Positions 1 through 7,910 of a DNA stretch of 10,990 bases are shown in pieces. Position 1 is the stretch's first letter. Each line of letters opens with the position of its first letter. The translations under genes and the position numbers were made by a program. A model generated the notes under the pieces. It searched no databases and was not told where the DNA came from. It saw only the letters and a list, made by a program, of their open reading frames with translations. Where the stretch lies: positions 1 through 10,990 of the forward strand of contig UZAE01001925.1 of NCBI GenBank assembly GCA_900617975.1, written 5' to 3'. The stretch comes from Rodentolepis nana. Taxonomy: Eukaryota > Platyhelminthes > Cestoda > Cyclophyllidea > Hymenolepididae.

Positions 1-12
1 GGGGGGGGGGGG
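1..12. repeat. Poly-G tract, 12 nt, at the window edge
   Basis: Twelve G at the very start of the window, the opposite strand polarity to the two C-tracts. It may be longer outside the window, or mark an assembly break. Confidence 0.9.
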
Positions 13-388
13 AAAGAAATTTTAATAAATACCGCCCCATCCCGTCGGGGATTATTAGTACGATAAAGTGCAGATATTACACGCATTTAGAAGAAATAGA
101 GACGGTCTGCAACAAAAGGGAAAATTCGTCAACAAAGTTTGGAAAAAAAAGGAGAAGGGACAGATTTTCGCTATAACGAAATGCGAACATTAGAAATGGC
201 AAATAAGTACTTAAGTGATCCGTTAGACGTTATAACAATTACATAGACGCAATTCAGCATCAATGAGCATCAACATCGATATTAGGCCATATATTTTGCA
301 CTCGTTTCCAAGTAAATGCTACTTTTATCAACTGAAATGAACCCGAAAGCAAGGAGAAACAAAGCTTGTATGACAAGAGCACACATCG

Positions 389-405
389 CCCCCCCCCCCC
401 CCCCC
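389..405. repeat. Poly-C tract, 17 nt
   Basis: Seventeen consecutive C on the plus strand, so G17 in the endophilin pre-mRNA. It lies in intron 8, about 264 nt beyond the exon 8 donor. Confidence 0.95.
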
Positions 406-663
406 TATCAAAACCACCAAATGATCAGCCTCCTGACTCTCATTCAAGGGAATAAGGAGGTAATAAAAGCACAGAAGGCATGGCAAAGTTCTACACGGTC
501 AAGCATATGTGTATTCAGTCCATATACACAAAACACCACCTCCGAAAGTGATTAAATGAGATATGTTTGATGTGAGAGAACAAAAAAAACCGAGGCCAAA
601 AATGCAATGATGATTAAAATGATAAGAAAGGATGAAAAGTAGAATTTAGAGTAAAATGGTAAG

Positions 664-666
664 CTA
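664..666 (-). other. In-frame TAG just past the exon 8 donor
   Basis: If exon 8 is not spliced at GTTAGC, codons 298-299 read GGT TAG. The product would then end at residue 298 with the N-BAR and linker but no SH3 domain. This is direct from the sequence; whether such a transcript exists is unknown. Confidence 0.6.
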
Positions 667-668
667 AC

Positions 669-814
669 CTCCTGGCACCGGTGACTTGTTTGGTGTTCTT
701 GGTGAACTCAGAGATCCATTCTTGGAGTTAATGTCTCCGGTGCTCAGTGTTCCCGTTATTTGAACCGGTTTTGGAATGTGTGGCTGTTTGCCTCGCGCTT
801 GTGCTTCATCCTTC
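669..814 (-). CDS. Endophilin A exon 8: linker before the SH3 domain
   Basis: Completes K249 and codes residues 250-297 plus one base of codon 298 (146 nt). It begins KDEAQARGKQPHIPKP and ends LSSPRTPNKSPVPG. The low-complexity linker corresponds to vertebrate QPKPRMSLEFPTGDS... before the SH3 domain. S286, T289 and S293 are each followed by proline. The acceptor is TTTGTTTGCAG. The donor is GTTAGC, and without splicing the frame stops two codons later at TAG (666-664). Confidence 0.9.
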
Positions 815-3800
815 CTGCAAACAAAAGAACAAACAAGGACATTGGCTATCATCATCATCATCATCAAAGTACTAAACCGAATAGGAGCAAAGCATACATA
901 CAGCATATGAAATTAAGGCCATAATTTCACTAAAAGAAGTCTCAAAACTCCATATATATACTGGCACCAAAATAGTGTGGGTTAATGGCAGACTGAAATC
1001 GAATTCTTCCTTATAAAAAAATTTATCTGTTGGATACAATTTCTCGCAAACAAACAATTACCTATCAATAGATACCCATCTGTCGCTTTGCGAGCAAAAA
1101 GATCAACTAGTGACCATTCCTATTTAAAATTCCATTAGTTGATGAATAAAATACGATTGAAACTGACATAATTGCAATAAAGAGAACAGATTCGGAAAAT
1201 GAACGACACACTAGAGCCTCTCCAATTCAAAAACACATCATGTCTTCTATCAAATGACTAATGGCAATACAATTTATGCATATCCATCTGTGGAACTCGA
1301 TCACATTCCACTGCGTGTAATAAGTAAACCACACATAAGAATACTACGAGATCCCCCCCCCCCCCCCACGGTAATAAATAATGGGCGGCAATAAACATCC
1401 AAGTTCACTTAGAAGAGCCTCTGAGTAAATGGGATTCCGCTACCCACTTTATTAGCCAGACTCAGTCAAAACGATTGGTGCGCGGCGTGGAACATCGAGC
1501 ACGTAAGCTTTGACTTTGTAAAAGAAACAATCACTGCACCACCACCACCAACGCACATTGGCCTATATTGCACATTTTCCAAAATAGAAACTCCTCAGAT
1601 TGTGCTTCCAAACATGTGATTGGACCTGCATCCATTCACAGCCAGATCTAAATCGTAATAGCCACCATCATCATCATCATAAGTAAATAGGCAATAGCAA
1701 CTAAATTGATTCAGCATAACATTGCATTGGGAAGAAATTGAGACAATCTATCAGAACCAAGTAAGAAGCGTCAACCATTTCTTACCTTAAAAGAACCTAT
1801 TCAGACAAACAACTAGAGGATGAATCAAAGACACCTACCAAAAGATAACTTAATTCGTATCTGCATTAAAAAAAGAGGTCTCACAAGGCATTGCTTCAAA
1901 GTAAAAGGACAAAAATTAATGAGAGCAGTTGGATACCGTTACCACTGAGTGTGCGCGCAGATGAGAATAGACCTCGCCGCCTCTGGATAAACATATGACG
2001 TTATCGTCACACACCCACACACACACATAGCTCTATTCAATTTTCGATACATATTTTCACGCATTCCTAACGCTGAATTACGCCCATTGGATAGAATGGA
2101 GTCAACCAAAGAATAAAATTTGAATACCAGTTGGCAAATAAGTAATACTCAAACACAAAATGGCATTTGTTGACAATCGGGTAAAGAACCAAACTACCAA
2201 CACTATTTACAAGGTAATATTGTTTGTTTCCATAATAAATCATTTGGCAAAAAACCGCACAAAAAGAATGAATATAAGTGAAGTTAAAGAGAAAAGGGCC
2301 TTTTTAAACTAATTATTTTACTTTGAATAAACCTTTCAATGTTCACACAACATAGTCACCAACCAAGCTCATGCAAATTAACCCAAAATATATTGCATGT
2401 CGGGGATGCAATTAACCTAATTTAGGTGAGATCAACATCAGACGAAGCCATGCACTGTGACGACGTTACCTCTGAACTCAAATTAGGTGCATGAAAAATA
2501 ATCAATCCTTGGGAAAAAAATATATAGAAATTCCATTACAATGCTGCAAAAATGTCTCACAGAAATACAGACAGATGCAAAATGAAATTGCTCTGGCGCT
2601 CACAAGCCCATTATAAGTAAAGATATACAACTACGACTAGGCCTAATTAGGATTTTCAAGAATTTGGCATTGGGACGGTGTTATATGGGGTTCTTGAATA
2701 ACTAACTTCCCACCCCAAACAAGCATAGGAGAAGATCTAATTGGTAACTATACCAATGTGGATGACATGTTTGCCACACAATGAGTCCATCCCACAAACA
2801 CGAATGCTATACCCACTCAACATACACTCACAAGCACACGCGTAATACTTCAACACATACATACATATATATTGCCGTTATGGCTCAATTTACTTTAATT
2901 AATTTGACAGTGTTTATGTGACAAAGAGTCTTACTAAAGGGTATACGATAAACGAAGTCGCCACACAGAAAGTAAATATCATGCAATGAAAAAAAAAGGT
3001 CAGAGAAAAGATCCGGAACTCACTTTTCAAGAAGGACTTTGTGCAGATTTTCCATAATTTCCGTAGCATGTCGATAATAATTGGCCTGTGCGTCTACGAA
3101 TTCTGCAAGAGCGCTGATGTGTTCGTACTGGAATCAACAGCAGCAGTAGAAAAAAAAGATAGAGAATGAAGGAATTACAAGATTTGACTAATTTTCAAAA
3201 CATGATTGGTAACACTATTTGACCGAATTTAGACAAGCTGCAGTGCGCTAGTTGAACAAATTTGTAAGTCCAGTTTCGACTGGAAATTATTACAACTCGA
3301 TTCATGATTAGTGTGAAACTAAGGTCGTGGTGATAAATTTGAGGAGAAAAGCAACAAAATACGCCGGTGCCATGGTGTCTGATGCGCACATGCAGAGAGA
3401 TTGAGAGCAAGGGCAATACTTTGTTCCACTCTCTAATTAATAGTTATTCATTAAATCGCACGGACAATACGTTGAACATTATAATTTGAATAATTAAATC
3501 CTTATTTTCGTAGTGATTGTCATAATTTTGCCCAATTCAACGTAAATTAAAGTCTGCTGAAATTTGTACCTCTAAATGAGCTTGAGAGTCTCAATCTTGC
3601 GGTGCACATTCGCTTTCAATAAGGTATTGCACCAATAAGTAGATTCTTCCATTTTCTCAAACATGTTGAACATACACTGTTCGCGTTCTGTTGAATTATT
3701 ACTAGAAGCTATTCTATATGATAACGCTCCTTCCTGAAAAAAGACTTACAAAATTTCAGAAAATTGAAGGCAGGATGAGCCTCTCGAGTACATTTCTTAA

Positions 3801-6800
3801 CCAAATGATGATACTTCCTTCAGTTATTTCTATTAGAAAAGGAAATAAACTGATAACACAAAGATACTCTCTCGAATCAAACTGGAAATATGAGGTGACT
3901 AATTCAATAAACAGTGCATTCGTTGGACTTCATTTAAAAAAATTTACTGCCAGCTAGGCGTGTAAAAATGGGATAGCATTATTCGCGAAGTCGTAGATAT
4001 CCACAGTCCATAAGATTAGAGAAAAAAATATATTTACCCCGTATAATCATACAATGTCAATATGTGTATATTCAGTATGGCATTAGAGGTCACAAGATCT
4101 AAAAACCATCCATGTGTATCCACAAGTAATAGAGCTCATCTGTACCTGTCAAAATCGATAAACGTATTTCATCTACCTAAGAAACCCGTTCAAAGACTAT
4201 GGAAAAAAAGAGTTATCGTGAGTATTTCAATAGGAATACTGGAATGTCTGGACAATTCTTTTAATAGGAAATAGCATTTATTCCTGCCTTCACATACGGG
4301 AAATGGTACTATAACTTAACTATAGTTAATAATTACATAACAAAGCAACGACAGTTGAATTGATGAATGATAATGTCCATAAGTAAGAGCAGAAAGAGAT
4401 AATAGTAACCTACTTCAATCATAATCTTTATGGCTCGCAAAGCACTTTAAACGACAACATTAACATTAAATGCAAAAAAAATTAAGGCGACTATAGCATC
4501 TAAGAGAGAGAGATTAAACCACTTCCGACGGCACAAATGTTCGCCTTTTGTAACATAGAGCATAAGTAAGCAAGAGCAAGAGAATAGAGTTACATTGACG
4601 CTCAACTGCAGTGGTCACGAAAGCAAATTAATAATAATGACCTTATAGGGAGATCGTATAAGTGAAGGCTATTTTGAAAATAAGCATCGATTTATTTGAC
4701 TAACTGTCCAGTAGCTAACGTAATCGCCTTAGATGTCAATAATCACGAGTTCAATGAACATCGGTACGCACCAAGCGAGCAGAAAGGCAAACTGTGCTAG
4801 TTGAAACTAGTTAATAAAATCAATGGGAAAATTGATTCCCTCATTAAGTGAGTTCCACGATTTCATCCCATAGTTAACAAAGGAATGACAAAATATTGGA
4901 GGACATCGAACATAAGAGGCACTAAAATACATTTCTAGCATTGTTAATCCGATAAATACCAAAGCGTATTTCATTTCAAAAAAGTTAGTTAAAAGGGAAG
5001 AAATGCCATAAGGATAAGTAACAACGGCCAATTCTGAAGTGGAAAAGATTAATGATGGAAATCGCAATTACAAGGCGCATAAGATAGTGAGGTAAATAAA
5101 ATATATTTTTAGGTTTAATGCCTCCCCAGTGGAACTAAAAATGAATGTCATGCTTTGAGGGCATCTGGAAATTACTTTATTCCGCCACCATTTCGGAACG
5201 TTACAATTAACCAGTAGAAAAACAGACACTCGATCTAACTAAACACCACATCTCAGTCAACTTTCGTTATTAGTAATATCACAACTGGCCAAGAAGGAAG
5301 ACCATCAAGTCTATTTCTTCGAAACTTAGAGATCTTGATTGCTGCTCACTGAGTTTTTTCTGAGAATGCCTCTGCAACTTTGCTGATTACTAGAGACAGC
5401 AAGTTAATCCCTTAACTTAAAAGGCATACAAAAACAGTTATGAAATTTTAATTTATTTTCAATAATTTACCTTCTTCTGGATCAGTAAGGGTCACCAAAG
5501 TAAAATCTATCACTGAAGTTAGCAGGAATAAGTAATAAAACCCCACTTCGAAATAGGATATGGCAAAAAAACACATCTAAGTAATTCTCTTAAAAAGCTC
5601 TCAATGTGAGAAAATTTAGCCCTTTGCAACTGACACTAACACGCTATAATAAAAACATAGAGAGTTGTTGAAAGATAACATTTTGTGAAAATAAAAAATG
5701 TACACTATTTCTTCGTAGGCAATTAGTTCAATTACTTGCAAGTTGCTCAGCATCAAATTAAAGCCAGACACTCTCTACAAATATTCCACTTGATAAATAG
5801 CTAAGTTTATAAAGTGTCCTAAAGAAATAGAGCGCCACAGCTTCTATTATGAGTTCCCCAATCGAAATTTTTTACGAACAATTTTTAAGCCATTACACTA
5901 CATACTACTGGCAATAATAGGACAAAATTTGATCAATTTCAATTCAAACTCTTAATTACTCACGAACATATACAAAGACCCATCAGAATGTAGCAAAGCA
6001 AGTTAGCTTGCAAGTGTATTTGTATGCGTTTGTGCCTGTGTATTTGTGCAATCAAATTTTAGATATTCGGTACATAATTGTGTGATTATTCATGAATACG
6101 TGCAAACACACAGCTAGCTGCTGAATGTAGCAGCGGAAGTAGTGAGAAATGCGAAAAAAAAACACTTACATCTGAAGCCAAGAAGTTGGCCATAGCTGTC
6201 TCCGCGAGGACCTTTGATTCCTGGAACTTGTCCTCGGCAACTTTCACTTCATCTTCAAGAACCTTGGCAGCCTGTGGATCTACACGGTAAATAAGAGAGG
6301 AAACCCCATCAAACCCAAATTATGGCAAATTGAATTACACAAAACGAGAGAGAGAGAGAGCCCAAGTAAAGAGGAAGGAAATTAAGCTAAAACTGGTAAA
6401 CATTGAGTAACCAGTAGCATCAGATAAGAGAAGATACCAAAAATTTTCACATTTAATGGGGAAAGATGGAAAGCAAGCATCTTGCGAAAAGAGGGGAGGG
6501 AAGCAAAGGTAGTGATTACTAAGTGAGTTGGGAACGCTTGTGCAAAATAAGCTACTTTTGGAGATGACTAAAAATTTATTTTTAAAAAACCAAAAGAACA
6601 AATAACGAGTGGTTGAGTGACTATTCTTGACGTTCTCTTCAAATAGTGCAATTTCTAATACGGTTCAGCGAAAAGATCTCACAGATCAATAGAACTAATC
6701 TACACTTACTTTTCGACTTTCGAAATATCTTTGAAAACAACGTGTCTGTAATTAAATCGATTTCATTAATTGCGCAGAAATATACATATAAACTATTAAT

Positions 6801-7897
6801 AATTAAAACTAAGCGAGAAAATTTCAGCTGACAATAACTAGATATAAGTGGGACGTTAATCTTGCCAGACAAATTGTACCTAATCTCCCAAATTCATGCA
6901 TAAAAGAGTTGTTTGTAGACGTAAATTTGGAGTCAATTCTACCAAAAGAAGTTTTAAATGCACACAAATAGACATAAAAGATATCAACATACGAAAAAAG
7001 AACGAAAATACCCACCGGTTCGTCTAGATTCTTTGGAAAATAAATCGTGCTTTAGATAAAGCCAATATTATTTAGTTAACTATTCACGCACAGCATTACG
7101 ATAGACATAAATCAAAAGATTTGATATTGTAAGGAAAATATATCAACTCACTGCTTTCTTTCTTTCGCTTTTTGCAATCAAAATCCAAACGACGACCTTC
7201 AAGTTTCTTGCGATGGAACTGTAAAATAACATTCCGTAGGTAAGAATTCGTTCGATATAATAGATTTTTTGAACAGATTATAGCAACATACATTGATTTC
7301 CTTAAGTTCAACGGATTGAATACCTCGCAGAGGTTCTATATATTCCCGTTTCACTTGATCTTCCATGTTATACTTTACATCTTCTAAATTTTTGAAAGCG
7401 TTTCCAGCCTGAATTAAGCTTTCACCTGGGAAAATGGGAAAATTAAGGATGAAAAGTGAACAGGAATGGGAAAATTGTAGAAACAAGAGCGCGACAAACC
7501 GAATAAAGATTCATGGTCCAGTTCATTTCCATATTTCAGCATGCAATCACCAAGTTGTCCTTCAGGTTGTGGGTATGGTGCCGCTTTATCCTTGCCTTGG
7601 ATTTTATTAAAAGTGCTTAAGGTTGCAAGCTTTGCTCGAGTCGCGGGATTGGGTTGTAAGAACTCGTGTGTTTTATTAATAATCTCTTCAATAAGTTTTG
7701 ACATCACATCAATTTGCTATGAAATAGTGATATTTAATAGTAAACTACCTTTTCGCAATGAATATACTCCTCATCCAGCTTTGTGCCTTCAGCTCCGCCA
7801 ATTTTCTCGGACATGAACTAAGATGTTAATTAAAATTTAAAATTAAGTTTACCTGGTTGGCTTTATTAAATTGCTTACGCAAACCCGCTAGAGACAT
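669..7897 (-). CDS. Endophilin A (N-BAR protein), 8 exons, 3' end missing
   Basis: Endophilin A senses and bends membrane at clathrin-coated pits and synapses; its SH3 domain recruits dynamin and synaptojanin. The spliced exons are 7897-7853, 7817-7749, 7716-7500, 7425-7292, 7218-7152, 6279-6170, 3127-3024 and 814-669, giving 297 complete codons plus one base. The start is firm: the protein begins MSLAGLRKQFNKANQ, the amphipathic H0 helix of endophilin A, with A at -3. Family signatures follow in order: SEKIGGAEGTKLD (18-30), the helix-1 insert after LQPNPATRAKL (58-68), YPQPEG (86-91), KKLEGRRLDFDCKK (159-172), and a linker with PKP and SP/TP sites (249-297). These favour endophilin A over B. 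Vertebrate A1 is about 352 residues, with SH3 starting near 290, so only the SH3 part should be missing. No SH3 exon (ALYDFE-like) is visible in 1-668. Gene identity is near certain; the taxon and downstream exon are inferred. Confidence 0.95.
848..865. repeat. ATC trinucleotide repeat, 6 copies
   Basis: Perfect (ATC)6, read as (GAT)6 on the gene strand. It lies 34-51 nt before the exon 8 acceptor, where a branch point would be expected. Confidence 0.9.
1353..1367. repeat. Poly-C tract, 15 nt
   Basis: Fifteen consecutive C on the plus strand, so G15 in the pre-mRNA. It lies in intron 7, about 540 nt before the exon 8 acceptor. Confidence 0.95.
1537..1550. repeat. CAC trinucleotide repeat, 4.7 copies
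   Basis: Perfect short CAC run inside intron 7, 23 nt from a pyrimidine-rich acceptor-like site on the minus strand. Confidence 0.85.
1666..1680. repeat. CAT trinucleotide repeat, 5 copies
   Basis: Perfect (CAT)5 in intron 7; a second instance of the ATC-family repeat seen at 848-865. Confidence 0.9.
2008..2027. repeat. CA dinucleotide repeat, interrupted
   Basis: CACACA followed by a CC interruption and a further CA run, within intron 7. Confidence 0.85.
3024..3127 (-). CDS. Endophilin A exon 7: BAR helix 3, C-terminal half
   Basis: Codes residues 215-248 plus two bases of K249 (104 nt). It reads YEHISALAEFVDAQANYYRH and ATEIMENLHKVLLE, equivalent to the vertebrate [20 protein letters not shown] region. 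The acceptor TTGATTCCAG follows a strong T-rich tract, and the donor is GTGAGT. The long introns on both sides show that this exon stands alone. Confidence 0.94.
3128..6169 (-). other. Intron 6 (3042 nt)
   Basis: Donor GTAAGT at 6169, acceptor CAG at 3130-3128 after a T-rich tract. No extra exon is needed, because the protein reads continuously from ASD (exon 6) to YEHIS (exon 7). The intron holds AT-rich unique-looking DNA. A minus-strand open frame at 4807-5067 has a weak WNSL motif, discussed under findings. I recognised no RNA gene. Confidence 0.88.
6170..6279 (-). CDS. Endophilin A exon 6: BAR helix 2/3 tip and helix 3
   Basis: Codes N178 (completed from exon 5) to D214 (110 nt). It reads PQAAKVLEDEVKVAEDKF and ESKVLAETAMANFLASD, matching the family stretch EKFDESKEIAESSMFNLLE. 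The acceptor is TTACCGTGTAG and the donor is GTAAGT. The segment before EDKF is a few residues longer than in vertebrate A1 as I recall it. Confidence 0.94.
6280..7151 (-). other. Intron 5 (872 nt)
   Basis: Donor GTGAGT at 7151, acceptor TAG at 6282-6280. It is AT-rich and holds a short GA repeat at 6346-6360. Open frames on either strand (for example 6335-6601 minus and 6646-6831 plus) show no domain signature and are taken as chance. Confidence 0.88.
6346..6360. repeat. GA dinucleotide repeat, 7.5 copies
   Basis: Perfect GA run in intron 5, read as a CT-rich stretch on the gene strand about 67-81 nt before the exon 6 acceptor. Confidence 0.9.
7152..7218 (-). CDS. Endophilin A exon 5: GRRLDFD block at the BAR bend
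   Basis: Codes residues 156-177 plus one base (67 nt). It reads FHRKKLEGRRLDFDCKK and ends in a strongly basic run, KKRKKES. KKLEGRRLDFD is the most diagnostic endophilin A signature in the window. The acceptor is TTATTTTACAG; the donor GTGAGT opens the first long intron. Confidence 0.95.
7292..7425 (-). CDS. Endophilin A exon 4: BAR helix 2
   Basis: Codes the rest of G111 to N155 (134 nt). It includes KNLEDVKYNMEDQVKREYIE and PLRGIQSVELKEIN, matching the helix-2 stretch of endophilins (vertebrate form ends DPLQNLHDKDLREI). The acceptor is TTTTCCCAG, the donor is GTATGT, and the exon ends in phase 0. Confidence 0.94.
7500..7716 (-). CDS. Endophilin A exon 3: BAR helix 1 and helix-1 insert
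   Basis: Codes residues 39-110 plus the first base of codon 111 (217 nt). It starts QIDVMSKLIEE and includes HEFLQPNPATRAKL followed by a short amphipathic segment. In endophilin A this is the helix-1 insert, which dips into the membrane on the concave face of the BAR dimer. YPQPEGQL at 86-93 is a further strongly conserved block. The acceptor is TTTCATAG and the donor is GTTTGT, an unusual donor that is needed to keep the frame. Confidence 0.95.
7749..7817 (-). CDS. Endophilin A exon 2: start of N-BAR helix 1
   Basis: Codes residues 16-38, beginning FMSEKIGGAEGTKLDEEY. It is 69 nt and phase 0 at both ends, so skipping it would keep the frame but remove the conserved GGAEGTKLD segment. The acceptor is CATCTTAG and the donor is GTAGTT. 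Confidence 0.94.
7853..7897 (-). CDS. Endophilin A exon 1: start codon and H0 helix
   Basis: Codes residues 1-15 (MSLAGLRKQFNKANQ), in phase 0. The ATG is at 7897-7895, in the context GGAAAATGT. Alternating hydrophobic (L3, L6, F10) and basic (R7, K8, K12) residues form the amphipathic helix that endophilins insert into the bilayer. The donor is GTAAAC, into a 35-nt intron. Confidence 0.95.
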
Positions 7898-7910
7898 TTT
7901 CCGACAAACT
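7898..7910 (-). promoter_or_regulatory. Short 5' leader with candidate splice acceptor
   Basis: On the gene strand, CGCATCCTCCTGTAG is followed by an 11-nt stretch (TTTGTCGGAAA) and then ATG. The pyrimidine-rich CTCCTGTAG resembles a 3' splice site, with AG at 7910-7909. It could accept a spliced leader, since flatworms trans-splice some mRNAs, or a 5' UTR exon. It could also be ordinary 5' UTR. Confidence 0.35.

Larger units (their letters stand above)
1..668 (-). other. Intron 8, 5' portion (or 3' UTR if unspliced)
   Basis: Downstream of exon 8 on the gene strand. I found no SH3-like coding segment. The plus-strand open frame at 316-555 includes a poly-C tract read as prolines and is not credible. 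No AATAAA occurs on the minus strand here; the only variant hexamer I found is ATTAAA at 26-21. This favours an intron running off the left edge over a short 3' UTR. Confidence 0.7.
815..3023 (-). other. Intron 7 (2209 nt)
   Basis: Donor GTGAGT at 3023, acceptor CAG at 817-815. It carries most of the simple sequence in the window: ATC at 848-865, a C-tract at 1353-1367, CAC at 1537-1550, CAT at 1666-1680 and CA at 2008-2027. It also has a GC-richer island around 1470-1505. No coding exon is required here. Confidence 0.88.
7219..7852 (-). other. Four very short introns (1-4)
   Basis: The introns are 7852-7818 (35 nt), 7748-7717 (32 nt), 7499-7426 (74 nt) and 7291-7219 (73 nt). All are GT-AG. 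Their donors, GTAAAC, GTAGTT, GTTTGT and GTATGT, are weaker at positions +4 to +6 than those of the long introns. The first two leave little room for a usual branch point and polypyrimidine tract. The span given also covers exons 2-4. Confidence 0.9.

Noticed and set aside
316..555. Plus-strand 79-codon open frame
   Set aside because: It depends on the poly-C tract read as a proline run, has no domain signature, and lies antisense within the endophilin intron.
2740..2757. Perfect 7-bp stem ATTGGTA/TACCAAT with 4-nt loop
   Set aside because: Too short to stand out in AT-rich intron DNA.
6335..6601. Minus-strand 88-codon open frame rich in F, S and L
   Set aside because: It lies in intron 5, has biased AT-rich composition, lacks family motifs, and is not needed to join exons 5 and 6.
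7541..7816. Plus-strand 91-codon open frame
   Set aside because: It is the antisense shadow of endophilin exons 2 and 3, which carry conserved protein on the minus strand.
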